Under the pieces are notes generated by a model. The model saw nothing but the letters and a program-made list of their open reading frames with translations. It searched no databases and was not told where the DNA came from. The translations under genes and the position numbers were made by a program. Below are positions 1 through 13,230 of a stretch of 64,000 nucleotides of DNA, piece after piece (within the stretch, counting starts at the first letter, position 1; each line of letters opens with the position of its first letter). Source of the DNA: an uncultured bacterium (GTDB lineage Bacteria; Patescibacteriota; Gracilibacteria; Absconditabacterales; Absconditicoccaceae); assembly GCA_947168725.1 (NCBI GenBank), contig CAMVNA010000002.1:82712-146711 (forward strand). The letters run 5' to 3'.

Positions 1-57
1 TGCTTTTTGAGAATGTTTTGAATAAAATATATAAAGTTTTATTTTAATAAAAACAAA

Positions 58-978
58 ATGGCTAATTTAAAAAATGTAGAAAAAATTGCACAGGATATTA
101 AAGACATCACTATTCAATGAGCAACAAATATTGCAAGAGAAGCATGCAAAATAATGCAACAAGAATTAAGTGCTTGAGGATTTACAAATTCGGATGAATT
201 ATGAAAATTCTTCAATGAAACTTCGCAAATGCTTATAGATGCAAGAGAAACCGAACCATTACTTCGTAATGCTATGAAATACGCAAAATCAAAATTAGAA
301 TGATGAGCAGATTCTAATAAAATTGCTGATGCATTTTGAGAGTATCTATGATGGATTGAAAGAGAAGAAAAAATCAGACCAGAAATATGATCAGATTTAA
401 TTCACGATTGAGATATCGTATTTACACATTGCCATTCAAAATCAGTAATTGATATTCTAGTAAAAGCACGGAATGATTGAAAAAAAATTCATGTATATAA
501 TACCGAAACTAGGCCACTATATCAGTGAAGAAAAACATCAGAAGACCTTGTAAAAACTTGAGTTCCTGACACAATGGTTGTTGATAGTTCAGCTTCATCT
601 ATAATAGACAACACCGTTTGAAATACAATTGATGTAAAAGAAATATTTCTCTGATCTGATTGTATTAAGCCAGATTGAAGTGTAATCAACAAAGTTTGAA
701 GTTTTGCTATTTGATTATCTGCATGGAACTCATGAGTGCCTTTATATGTAGTTGGAAGTTTATTAAAAATCGATGTAGTTGATAAAATATGAATAGAAAC
801 AAGAAGCGAAAAAGAACTTCGACCAGAAGCCCCAGAATGATTAGACATAGTAAATTTTGCATTTGATAGAATTCCTCACAAATGTATTACATGAATTATA
901 ACAGAATTCGGAGTTATCAGACCAGAAAACTTAATGAGAGCCGTAGAAAAACATTACCCACGAATGCTCGAAGAATAA
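58..978 (+). CDS. Ribose-1,5-bisphosphate isomerase (eIF2B-like)
   Basis: 306 residues with UGA as Gly. The protein belongs to the eIF2B alpha/beta/delta fold. The motif FTHCHS puts a Cys near residue 125 and LGSDCIKPDGSVINKVGS puts an Asp near 201; these match the Cys/Asp pair used by archaeal ribose-1,5-bisphosphate isomerases. That enzyme makes ribulose-1,5-bisphosphate from nucleoside-derived ribose-1,5-bisphosphate and feeds form II/III RuBisCO in the AMP pathway, known in archaea and some CPR bacteria. RuBisCO itself is not in the window. The alternative is a methylthioribose-1-phosphate isomerase relative, but the HCHS motif fits the R15P enzyme better. The first 57 bases before it are an untranslated edge or the tail of an upstream gene. 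Confidence 0.85.
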
Positions 979-1009
979 AAAATTTAAACAAATTATTCAT
1001 TTTATTAAA

Positions 1010-1669
1010 ATGAAGGGAAAAAAACCAATTACAAAAATCTTTTCACGAATATTATCCGTTATTTTACTAACATTAATAGTAATTATTTTTACACCAATAT
1101 TCACAATATTATCTGATGAATGAACTTACAATGAAGTTTCAGCTTCTTTATACTGAGTTGAATGAGTTCTGACAAGAAATACAGAATTTTTAGTAAAGAT
1201 CCAAGAAACAGCTGAAATAATCAACAACACAATTCGAAATGAAAATCTCCCTTTAATATTACAAATTTTATGTGTTATATTTATAATACTCATTTTTTGA
1301 TTAATAATTTCATCTTTAATTTTAATTATCACAACAACAATAAAACATTATAAAAATCATAAAAACAAAAATAATTTTTCTAGAGATATGGAAAAATACA
1401 ACATGAGTAAAAAAGCAATAATCAGCTATATCCGATTCCCTTGAAAAAACATACAATTTTCAGCTTATGACAACAATATTGAATATATCAGCGATGAAAT
1501 ACCAATAAACTCAACATCAAAGGATAATGAAAATTTTTCCGTATTGAAATGAGGGATTATAAAGATCAATTGACAATATCTCAAAAGATGAGATTCTGTA
1601 ACAGTACATATAAACTCCCAAAATCCAAAAGACTACCGAATTGATACAAGCTTTTTATGTAACAAATAA
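1010..1669 (+). CDS. Hypothetical protein with two membrane segments
   Basis: 219 residues, not recognised. A basic start (MKGKKPITKIFSR) leads into a hydrophobic segment at about residues 11-32; a second, very hydrophobic one lies at about 85-108 (LILQILCVIFIILIFGLIIS). Between them is a roughly 50-residue loop that is probably exported. The C-terminal 100 residues are polar and look like a small beta domain that would sit on the cytoplasmic side. It starts 31 bases after the R15P isomerase stop, so both probably share a transcript, which a hairpin downstream would end. No function assigned. Confidence 0.7.
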
Positions 1670-1691
1670 AAATCAGATTTTTATTTGAATT

Positions 1692-1735
1692 TAAACTTAA
1701 TATCAATATCAAAGGTATTAAGTTTATTTTTATTT
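1692..1735 (+). terminator. Intrinsic terminator
   Basis: Arms TAAACTTAATA and TATTAAGTTTA (11 bp) enclose a 13-base loop and are followed by TTTTTATTT. It separates the two-gene unit above from the divergent-PAP2/FtsQ unit. Confidence 0.65.
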
Positions 1736-1742
1736 ACACAAT

Positions 1743-2240
1743 ATGCGAGACTATATCATATTGCTGCGACATAATTTTATTGATTATTTCCCAGAAAAAA
1801 TTCCTCCTATATTCATTGTACTCCTTGTAGGAGTAATTATACAATTTGTAAAAATTATAATTGATTCCATCGTAGAAAAAAGAATTTGTTTAAACCACAT
1901 TTTTATTTCAGGAGGGTTCCCCTCTTTTCATACATGAGTAGCTAGTAGCGTAACAGTTTTAGCATTATTAGCGGACTGAATTTGGAGCGTATCTTTTGCT
2001 ATAGCTCTGACTTTTTCTATGCTTTTTGCTTATGATGCTATGAATCTAAGATATCAAACCTGAAAACATGCAGAATATCTAAACGCAATTAGAAGAGATC
2101 TTCAAGAAAATTTCTTAATGAGCGAACAGAGAAAATCAAAACTAAAAGAAAGATTATGACATACCCCAATGGAAGTAATGTGAGGTTTCATATTCTGAGT
2201 TGTTTTAACTTTTGTATTCTATTATATCCGGTATGTCTAA
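1743..2240 (+). CDS. Divergent PAP2 family membrane protein (DUF212)
   Basis: 165 residues; the ORF track stops at the first in-frame UGA. The motif GGFPSFHTG with a conserved region ending GHTPMEVMGGFIFG is typical of the DUF212 / divergent PAP2 family, whose SFH motif resembles the phosphatase histidine motif of acid phosphatases. Three or four hydrophobic segments place it in the membrane. The family's substrate is not settled; a lipid phosphate is an inference. The stop codon overlaps the next gene by 8 bases, indicating translational coupling with the FtsQ-like protein and hinting at a cell-envelope role. Confidence 0.85.
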
Positions 2241-3345
2241 AGGTTTAGTAAGTCAAAGACCATTTTCTCGCAAAAAACGCAGACAATCTTTTAGAAAAAC
2301 ACTAAACAGGTCTGGCGTACCTATTCCTGAAATTAAAATTAGTCAAAAAATTAAAAGTATATTATCCCGATGAGTATTTTTCGTATTAATAATTGTATGT
2401 TGAATTTTTATTTTAATAAAATCATTATTTTTTAAACCTGAACAAACAATTTCACAAATAAAGTTCTCCGAAGCTACACTAGCAACGTACCAAGATATCG
2501 AACTATTCAATCTAATATCAAATGAAGTAAAATGAAAAAACTATTACATATTATTATCCAACAAAGATAAATTATTATCTAAAATTCAAAAAAAATTCCC
2601 TTTCGTAGGAAAAATTGATCTACAACTTGAACCTAAACAAGAAGAAACAGTCGTAGAAGATGAAACTTTAATAACATGAATTAAATTCCCTACTATAAAA
2701 AAACAAACGTTAAATGAAGAAGTTCCTCAATCATGATTTAACACAGAAGAACCCCAAATTCAAACTGAAACATCATCATGATGAATACAAATTATCCAAA
2801 ACAATTTCCCTCTCAAATCATCTCGAAAAGAACCTGATAATTGATGAACCTTATGAATAGAACTGATGTACTATGATCCAGTTGTACTAGTAAAATTAAA
2901 TGACAAAAAATTTGCAGTATGGAATGAAAAAACTTTTGTTGAAATGAAAGAATGAATGTTACTCTGAATTAGAGGCCCAGATGAAGAACCTCTATTCTTA
3001 ATAGAAACTCCTCAATATTTAACATGATCAAATAGTTTGGATTGATTCTTCTTTGAAATAAGTTTAGAAAAATTCATGCAAATCATCTCTCTAGCCAAAG
3101 AAGAATTCTGAAACAATATGTTACGTTTTGTATACTTAGCATGATCTACTAGATTTGCAATATTCACATCAGATGATAAAACTTTATATTTCAACTTCCC
3201 AGAATTATCAGATATTGAAGAACAACGAAAAGCCCAGATATTCAAGTATAATACACTCAGAGAGAAATATCCAAAATTCGAAAAAATAGAAAAAATAGAT
3301 CTATGAGCACTAGAAGAAAATAAAACTATTATTACAAACTACTAA
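2233..3345 (+). CDS. FtsQ/DivIB-like POTRA-domain protein
   Basis: 370 residues. A basic cytoplasmic tail (about 1-50) is followed by one membrane segment (GVFFVLIIVCGIFILIKSLFF) and then a POTRA-like stretch: ISQIKFSEATLATYQDIELFNL, a region matching 'g.nyy.l....l...i...fP', and FPFVGKIDLQLEP. This order is that of FtsQ/DivIB, a bitopic division protein linking FtsB/FtsL to septal synthesis. It is longer than usual because an acidic, Gln-rich insertion of about 60 residues follows the POTRA domain. The remaining C-terminal domain resembles no motif I can name. Its stop converges with recJ, overlapping by 4 bases. Division role is inferred from architecture, since identity is low. Confidence 0.6.
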
Positions 3346-5033
3346 AAATCTATAATTTTTCAATCCTCGATAACTACACATCCATCTACAAAATATCCAC
3401 CATTGAAAGTATCCCTTTTAATTTTTCCAATTACAGAAATCTCATCAGAAATTAAATCTGACTGACTACCCTTTCATCGGAACAACAAATGTAATAATTG
3501 ATTTCATCGATGAGCATAAAGTTTCATATGCGCACTTCCATTTTTTCAAACTTTTTCTACTTTTTGAATTTGTAAATCCTCGAATAAGAATAAAGGTTCT
3601 TCATTACATTCTCAGAATGGTTCAAATTTCTCCAAAAATTTAAAATTTCAATTCGTCCATTCTTGTGGCAAAATTTTTGTATCAACGACCAAAACTTTTT
3701 CTAAATCAGATTCCCTTATTTTTTTCTTACAATAACTTTTCAACTTCTTACATAATTTATTTAAATTCTCTATCTTCACAGTCAATCCTCACGCTCATTG
3801 ATGTCCACCAAAACGCTCTAAAATATCAGAATTCTCTTTGAGCATATCAATTACACTAAAATAATCAGGTCACCTAAGACTTGCTGAAGCCGATCACTTT
3901 TCTTTATCAGACTTAAAAACAATTGATGGTTTATTATATTTTTCTGTCAATCTTCAGGCTATAATTCAGATAACTCATTCATGAAAATCTGGACTTTCAG
4001 CAATAAGTATTGGCGACTCGACATCAATCAGCTTTTCAGCAATTTTGAATCATTCATCCTGAATTCTCCTCCTCTCCTGATTGATGGCATCCATTTTATC
4101 CAAAAATTCTTTCTGCTCATCTCATTCATGCAAAAATACATTTAGACTATCATATGGAGACTGAATTCTTCATCACGCATTAATTCTAGGTCAAATCACA
4201 AATCAAATATGATAAGTATCTATCGGAGATTTAATATTCAAATACGACAAGAATCATTGTAGTGATTTCGGTAAGTTATCAGTATGACGATTCATCAGAT
4301 CTAATCCCCTCTTTACTATAAAACGATTTTCTCATAAAAGTGGAACCACATCGGCTACCGTTCCAATCGCAACTATAGGCAAAAAGAAATTAAAAATCTG
4401 ATTTTTTCTTTCATTTGTAAAATTACATTTAGACAACATTGCAACGATAACTTTAAAGGCTACACCTACTCACGCTAATCATTTGAATGGATAATCAGGA
4501 GAACAATTTTGATTCAAAACTGCAACCGCATCAGGTAACTCATTCAATGGTTGATGATGATCCGTTATTAATAAATCTATTCAGATTTCTTTTGCGTGTT
4601 TAGCTTCTTCTATAGAAGTTATCCCATTATCCACAGTGATAACCAATTGTACTCACCTGTTTTTCATCTCGTCTAAATGATAGTCCCTAAGCCCATATCC
4701 ATCTTTCTGTCTATCAGGATACATAATGCTCACATGTGGATATTTTAGAAAATAACGGAAAAATTTATATAAACAATAGCTAGCAGTCACTCAATCCACA
4801 TCATAATCTCAAAAAATCATAATCTTTTCATTATTCTTCATGCTTTTCATAATATGATTTACAGTCTTATCCATTCCTTCAATTTTAAATGGATCTATCC
4901 ATGTATGCTGTAAAGTTGGCTCAAAAAATGCATCAACATCCGATGCAATTTGTCTGACTTCAAGCAATCTTTCAATCAGTGTTTTATCATATGATTCATT
5001 CAACAATTTATACTTCATATAACATTTAATCAA
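3342..5033 (-). CDS. recJ: Single-stranded-DNA exonuclease RecJ
   Basis: 563 residues. All DHH-superfamily motifs are visible: GDYDVDGVTAS (metal-binding Asp residues), VDNG, ITDHH (the DHH motif) and, in the DHHA1 domain, FGGHQGAGG. A C-terminal OB-like region follows. RecJ degrades single-stranded DNA 5' to 3' in RecFOR recombination and mismatch repair, using Mn2+ or Mg2+. Length is close to that of other RecJ proteins. Another in-frame Met lies five codons downstream (MKYKLLNE) and could be the true start, because family members usually begin a few residues before this KLLNE-like segment. Confidence 0.93.
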
Positions 5034-5116
5034 CTCAAAAAATCTGTTCTGAATTTACGATTATCCATTAGAAATTCAAGCATGAGTTATATCTTTTATC
5101 TATCCGCTATAATCTA

Positions 5117-5217
5117 TTGATATTCTTATAAAAATATATATAATAACACCATGCGGTTTTTCTGCAATTTTCTTATTTGCCAATATGTGATCCCTGTTGT
5201 GATAACAGGGATCTTTT
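5117..5217 (+). ncRNA. Candidate small RNA with own promoter and terminator
   Basis: A near-ideal promoter, TTGATA (5117-5122), 16 bases, TATAAT (5139-5144), predicts a start near 5151. From there only about 65 bases run to a hairpin: GATCCCTGTT and AACAGGGATC, a perfect 10-bp stem with loop GTGAT, followed by TTTT. An ATG at 5151 opens a 31-codon frame running through the hairpin, but it has no ribosome-binding site and no protein character. This unit fills most of the 305-base gap between recJ and prfA. Class unknown. Confidence 0.5.
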
Positions 5218-5338
5218 CTAAAAAAATATATAAATGTACCTGATATTAGAACTTAATCTTCCCTTGAAAGCATTCCCCTTTTCAATAGAATTAGTTTCGT
5301 AAAATTCTTGAAAAAAAATTTATATACACTGTCAAATT

Positions 5339-6412
5339 ATGCTTGATAAATTAGAAAAGATTATCACAAAATATGAATCATTAAGAGAAGAATCACTTTC
5401 TCCTGAAGTTTTTCAAAATCCGGAAAAATCTAAAGCAGTAAATAAAGAGTTATCTTACCTTGAAGATACATATAATATCGCAGTTGCTTATAAAAAAGCA
5501 CTAGAAAATCAAAAAAATGCTCAGGAACTACTAGATACAGAAACTGATGAAGAAATGGTTGCAATGGCTCAGGAAGAGCTAGACAAAGCTAAAGCTGAAA
5601 TTGAAGATTTGGATAAAAAACTAACTATCGCTCTCCTACCAAAAGATCCAAACGATGATAAAGATATTTACCTTGAAATTCGTCCCGCTGCATGATGAGA
5701 TGAGTCAGGATTATTTGGTGCTGAACTTCTAAAAATGTACCTTGCTTTCGCTCAAAAAAAATGATGGAAAACTGAAATAATCGAAGAACAGCTTTCTGAT
5801 ATCGGTTGAGTAAAATTTGTGATGGTAAAAATGACTGGTAAAAAAGTTTATTCATTGATGAAATTCGAATCATGAGTTCATCGTGTGCAGAGAATTCCTG
5901 AAACTGAATCTCAATGAAGAGTTCACACTTCAACCGTAACTGTTGCAGTTATGCCAGAAGCTGAAGATGTAGATATTCAGATTGATATGAAAGATATTGT
6001 GATGGATACTTACGCTGCATCTAGTAACTGATGACAAAATGCGAACAAAAATCAGACATGAGTCAGAATTCACCATATCCCATCAGGATTAATAGTTAAT
6101 ATCTGAGATTCTAAATCACAGATTCAGAATAAAGAAAAGGCTTTTGCCGTTTTGAAATCTAGATTATATCAAATTGAATTAGATAAAAAACAAGCAGAAG
6201 AAAAAAGTCTGAGATGAAATCAAATCTGAACATGAGATAGATCAGAAAAAATTAGAACTTACAACTTTCCTCAAGACCGTGTAACTGATCATAGAATTCA
6301 TGAATCATGGTCAAATTTACCAAGCATTATGGCTGGGAATATTGACGATATTATGGATAAATTAGTATTAGAAAACCAGACTAAACTTTTAGAAGCTAGT
6401 ATGAAAGAATAA
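5339..6412 (+). CDS. prfA: Peptide chain release factor 1
   Basis: 357 residues, normal RF1 length. It recognises UAA and UAG and triggers peptidyl-tRNA hydrolysis. An N-terminal coiled coil (about 1-100) precedes the core: the codon-reading tripeptide lies in [15 protein letters not shown] (PET at the PxT position), and the catalytic GGQ lies in [38 protein letters not shown] is the RF1 signature. RF1, not RF2, is expected where UGA is sense. The two catalytic glycines are each encoded by UGA (6029-6034), so this protein cannot be made without UGA read-through as Gly. The next gene overlaps its stop (TAATG). Confidence 0.96.
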
Positions 6413-6624
6413 TGTGACTACAAAAAAAACTAAATAAACGAGTAATTAAACTAACTATCGGCAGCAAATATATTTATGAAATTGAAGCAGAAGAAAAAGC
6501 TAAATGATGATATTATTTTGATGACGATGAATACAAAGAAAAAAAATCTGGTAAATTAAAATCATTCATCAAAGAATGAGTAAATGAAATGAAAAAAGAA
6601 ATAAGCAAGAAACTGGATGAATAA
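6412..6624 (+). CDS. Small hypothetical protein after RF1
   Basis: 70 residues, unrecognised. The start ATG shares one base with the prfA stop, and the second codon is UGA (Gly). The sequence is highly charged: a basic N-terminus, an acidic middle (YYFDDDEYKEKK) and a lysine-rich amphipathic C-terminal helix. The tight overlap with prfA and internal UGA codons support real translation as a coupled gene. It ends 5 bases before the convergent ZIP transporter. Confidence 0.6.
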
Positions 6625-6628
6625 TATA

Positions 6629-7378
6629 TTATTCAACGAATAACAATAAACACATCACTCAAATACCAACAACGAAACACAGTGCCTGCAATAATGACTG
6701 GCTGATTTTTGGATGCTTATGTAATTCTGGGATTAAATCCGTTCATGCAATATATATAAATAATCATGCTGAAAAAGGCATCAAGAATGCTGAAATATCT
6801 TCCACATATCTCTGTAAAATCAAAGCAATTACTACCCCGAAAAATGCAGTCAATGCTGAAAGAAAGTTCAGTTTTAAAGCTTTAGCTTTAGAATATCATC
6901 CATGAATCAGCACTCCAAAATCTCAAATTTCTTGCGGAATTTCATGCAAAAGAACTGCTAATGCAGTAGCGATTCCAACTGGTATAGAAAGTAAAAAAGC
7001 TGAAGCTACGACCAATCCATCTATAAAATTATGTACCATATCTCCGACCAAGTTCATCTGTGCAAATGAATGCTGATGGGTTGCTGTGATAGGTAAATGG
7101 CAGTGATTCCAATTGATTATCTTTTCAATTATAAATCAAAGTAAAATTCATCACAAAGTGAATAATGCTATATGTTCATTATATCCATATTGTTCAGCCG
7201 TTTCTCATAACAAATGCAAAAAAGCATCTCACATCAAAGTTCCAGCAGAAAATGCAATAAAATAAATCAGAATCTTCTTGAGTTTTTCAGTAGAAATTCA
7301 GAGTGTAACTATTCCTATCAAAGATACACAGCTGATTATTAACACACTTACGAATGAATAAATTATAGCCGTAGTCAT
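6629..7378 (-). CDS. ZIP family divalent metal transporter
   Basis: 249 residues with about eight membrane segments, the standard ZIP length. Both family signatures are present: HNFIDGLVVASAF in segment IV and HEIPQEIGDFGVLIHGG in segment V, which together form the binuclear metal site. A His-containing cytoplasmic loop (WNHCHLPITATHQHS) lies before segment IV, as usual for zinc-handling members. It would import Zn2+ or Fe2+ across the cytoplasmic membrane; which metal cannot be told from sequence. It is transcribed alone, convergent to the RF1 operon. Confidence 0.93.
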
Positions 7379-7501
7379 AAACCGAAAAAATTAAATTACT
7401 AAACGCACACACTTATAATCTTATAGAAACAAAAATCAAATTACATTGAAATACCTAATAAAAATTTTATAAAGCAAAAGTTTATATCTTACAATATTTT
7501 C

Positions 7502-8278
7502 ATGAAACTATTAAATGACAAAACTTTTAAAGAAGTTTTCTTTTCAACAAAATGAAGATTATGAGTAAATGAAACATGGATTTATTCACTATGACTAAGT
7601 ATCGTTGGTATACTAATCTGAATTATCTGCAATTTTCTCATACGAGAAATTCGTTGATGATACAACGACTTCTGAAATTATTCAACCACTCAATACATAT
7701 TACGATATTCAATAGAAGCAATCCAAATACTAATAACTATTCTATTGATTATTATGGATATTTTTGTTCGAATAAAGAGAGCCCATGATTTATGAAGAAA
7801 ATGATCCAGATTACGATGCTTATTGATACCTATTTATAATATAATCGTATGAATTCAATTAAGTTTCTATATATGAAAAAAAGAAGATAATATATACTGA
7901 AAATATAATGGCGAAAAACTACCTATAATAGCATACATAATACTAATAATGGAATTTGTTATTATTTTATGACGAGATATTTTTTGAGGGAAAATCAATC
8001 TTCCATATAAAGACAAACCTTTAATAGGATTTAACGAACGAATTGATAACAATACAAAAATTTCAAGTCTTATGCTCCGAAGCGATTCGTTTTATAACGA
8101 TGCTGAAAAAGAAATGAAAAACATTGTCGATACGAAACTAAATTGTGACTGTTTCTGAGAAGATGCAACCGAAAAACCAACAACAAAAGTCGATGAAAAT
8201 TTCTGGTATTCCGTCTATGAAGAATTTGAACAAAAATTAATGGAAATGGCAGAAAATCCTAAATATAATACAAAATAA
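7502..8278 (+). CDS. DUF805-like membrane protein
   Basis: 258 residues. Three or four hydrophobic segments lie in the first 165 residues, and the motif IKRAHDLGRKGSRLRCLLIPIYN resembles the R.HD.G.S region of DUF805 membrane proteins. The last 90 residues are soluble and acidic, with two close cysteines (NCDCFG), which is not typical of DUF805. Function unknown. The ORF track shows only a shadow at this place because UGA is frequent. A symmetric terminator follows. Confidence 0.65.
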
Positions 8279-8293
8279 TAACTTCAAATATAC

Positions 8294-8318
8294 AAAAAGT
8301 GCCATAACGGCACTTTTT
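8294..8318. terminator. Bidirectional terminator
   Basis: AAAAAGTGCC and GGCACTTTTT form a perfect 10-bp stem around ATAAC. The A and T flanks serve both converging genes, the membrane protein and gyrA. Confidence 0.85.
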
Positions 8319-8322
8319 TATA

Positions 8323-10962
<2,640 letters not shown>

Positions 10963-11046
10963 AAATTTTTTGAATAAGATAAAAAAATCTGAATTTTCAC
11001 TACATATTTTATAGAAAATCCATCAAAAAATTCAAGACATCAACTA

Positions 11047-11325
11047 TTGACTTATGGAAAAATGATTTATAATCTCAAAACCCAACCCATAAATTTTATA
11101 TGTTTTAAGAAATCTGGCTTTGTTTCGCTAACAAAATAATAAATAAAAACTTTCTGTACAATTCTATTGATTTTAATCTCGATTTATTTAACATGTACGT
11201 TGTGGTTTTTCATGGCATTAGATTAAGGTTAAAACGTCTCGTTGTTGTGATAACATGGGAGACTAGAATCTGCTTCAGTTAATGTTTTCATGTCTCAATC
11301 TGTTTATTAACAGTTGAGACTTTTT
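11047..11325 (+). ncRNA. Candidate structured RNA upstream of 11402 gene
   Basis: The 439-base gap before the 11402 gene holds two forward promoters: TTGACT-15-TATAAT (11047-11073) and TTGATT-16-TAACAT (11167-11194). A strong terminator, GTCTCAA...TTGAGAC with inner TCTGTT/AACAG followed by TTTTTTT, ends at about 11325. Between them is a long hairpin (GTCTC...GAGAC, apex TGTTGTGATAACA) that shares its apex with the small RNA near 5190. A 29-codon ORF (11193-11282) lies inside but crosses the hairpin. Transcript about 120-250 nt; no match to RNase P, tmRNA or SRP RNA motifs seen. Confidence 0.5.
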
Positions 11326-11345
11326 TTAAATCCAAAATATTTTAC

Positions 11346-11373
11346 TTGACTTTAAAAAAAATTAGAATATATT
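11346..11373 (+). promoter_or_regulatory. Promoter of the 11402 gene
   Basis: TTGACT (11346-11351), 16-base spacer, TATATT (11368-11373); the start codon follows 28 bases after the -10 box. It is placed just after the terminator of the candidate RNA. Confidence 0.7.
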
Positions 11374-11401
11374 AAAAAAAGAATAATAAAAAGAGATAAT
11401 T

Positions 11402-11641
11402 ATGAAAAAAAGAAAGAAAACAAAAAAAGACGATTTAACAATCCTGAGGAACTCAATCGACAAAGTTCTAAAACTACGTAAAGCTGAAAAAAACGAGATT
11501 GAGACCATCCAACAAATCATGAAAAGAGTAGCTGAAGACCAAAACATCATGCAATTAGCAGATCATGAAAAAGCCACAGAGCAGCTTCAAGAGGCTAAAG
11601 ACTTGATAGATTCGGTACGAAGGCTACTGTCAAGACGCTAA
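11402..11641 (+). CDS. Small basic helical protein
   Basis: 79 residues, unrecognised. It opens with a lysine-rich tail (MKKRKKTKKDD) and continues as a predicted long amphipathic helix or coiled coil, ending RRLLSRR. It contains no glycine at all, hence no UGA, so the standard-code ORF is complete. It has its own promoter and terminator, which suggests an abundant stand-alone product. Basic charge would suit nucleic-acid or ribosome binding, which is only inference. Confidence 0.65.
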   Translation: MKKRKKTKKDDLTILRNSIDKVLKLRKAEKNEIETIQQIMKRVAEDQNIMQLADHEKATEQLQEAKDLIDSVRRLLSRR

Positions 11642-11658
11642 TCTTTCTACCCCCCCTC

Positions 11659-11690
11659 TCTCTCTGTTCATTTCCGGACAGAGAGATTTT
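11659..11690 (+). terminator. Terminator after the 11402 gene
   Basis: TCTCTCTGT and ACAGAGAGA form a 9-bp stem with a 10-base loop, followed by TTTT. It begins 18 bases after the stop and abuts the convergent glyA. Confidence 0.8.
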
Positions 11691-11691
11691 A

Positions 11692-12963
11692 TTATTCTAT
11701 AGATGGAATCGGAAAATGATGACAACATTCTCCAACCTGTGCATGAATTACTTTCAACTTTTCTTCATCATTTCTATTCTGAATTGCTTCATGAATAAAT
11801 CTTGCAATATGTTTGGTATCATCCTCTTTTACTCATCTAGTAGTCATAGCCTGCATTCCAATTCTCAGTCCAGATGGATTAAATGGAGGATTTGGATCGT
11901 TTGGAATTACAGATTTAGATGTAGATATTCAAACCTTATCCAAAACTTTCTCAATATCTCATCATGTAAAGCTTTCACCAGAAAAATCCATCACTATCAT
12001 ATGATTATCTGTTCATCATGTGATGAGTTTATATCAATACTTTAGCATTTCCTCGGCTAAAGTTTTTGCATTTATCAGAGTCTGATGCGCATAATTTTTA
12101 AATTCAGAAGTCTGAGCCTCCCCCAAAGCAACTGCTATTCACGCGATAGTATTCATATGAGGTCCACCTTGTATTCCTGGAAAAACTGCCCTATCAATTC
12201 TCGTTGGTAAATTTTCAATCGTATCTTCTGGCTTTTTCAAAGGATTTGAAACAATTCATTTTGATAATATCAATGCTCAACGAGGTCAACGCAATGATTT
12301 ATGAGTAGTAGTCATCATTGCATGAAATTCATAATCAAATGGATTTTTTAGCTCTCATGCAGCGATAAAGCCTCAAATATGAGATAAATCTGCATACAAA
12401 ATTGCTCAGACTTTTTTTCATATTTCAGCAAATTTCGCATAATCAAGCTCTCTTGGATATGCAGAAAATCCTGCCAATATAACTTTTGGCTTATATTCAA
12501 GTGCAAGTCTTTCCAACTCTTCAAAATCTATACTTCAATCTGATCTAGTTTTATAACGTTGGAAATTGAAAACTTTGGAAAAAAATGTTACCGGTGCTCA
12601 ATGTGTTAAATGTCCTCAATGCGATAAATCCATTCAAAGTATAGTATCACCAGGATTCATTACAGCAGTATAAAAACACAAATTTGCAGCTGCTCAGGAA
12701 AGAGCCTGAACATTCGCATGATCAGATTTGAATAATTCTTTTGCTATGTCGATGGCTAATTGCTCAATTTTATCAGTATTTTCCTGTCATCAATAATATC
12801 TTTTTCACGGGAATCATTCCGCATATTTATTAACAAAAACTGAAGCCTGAGCTTCCAAGACCTGTTTAGATTGATAATTTTCACTTGCAATGAGTTCCAT
12901 TCAATTTTGTTGTCTTTTCTCCTCAGCAGAAATAGCTTGCTGCACCTGTGAATCTTTTATCAT
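11692..12963 (-). CDS. glyA: Serine hydroxymethyltransferase
   Basis: 423 residues, standard length. PLP enzyme interconverting serine and glycine with transfer of a one-carbon unit to tetrahydrofolate. [18 protein letters not shown] is the family start region, and [13 protein letters not shown] carries the PLP-lysine. [28 protein letters not shown] also matches closely. In this organism glycine is needed both at normal Gly codons and at every UGA, so glyA supplies a heavily used amino acid; that link is inference. It is a single gene converging on the 11402 gene. The 267 bases upstream of it show no further gene. Confidence 0.95.
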
Positions 12964-13230
12964 ATTTTATTTAATATAACTAAACACAACAAACGATAAC
13001 ATAATAAAAATATAGTAAAAGTCAAAACTTCTTACATATAGAAGAAAAAACTGATTAAATAAATTACGGTCATAAACTACATTTTACAACAATACTTCAA
13101 GCAAATCGACGATAACAAATTTTCTGCCCAAAAATTTGCAAAATAAAAATTTTTATATAAACTTACTACATACAATGTTTCAGAGATTTTTTATCTGAAC
13201 ATAATCTTTATTCTTTTATTATTTATACAC

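Noticed and set aside
11193-11282. 29-codon ORF MYVVVFHGIRLRLKRLVVVITWETRICFS
   Set aside because: It crosses a strong hairpin, has no ribosome-binding site and no conserved character that I can see; the RNA reading is preferred.
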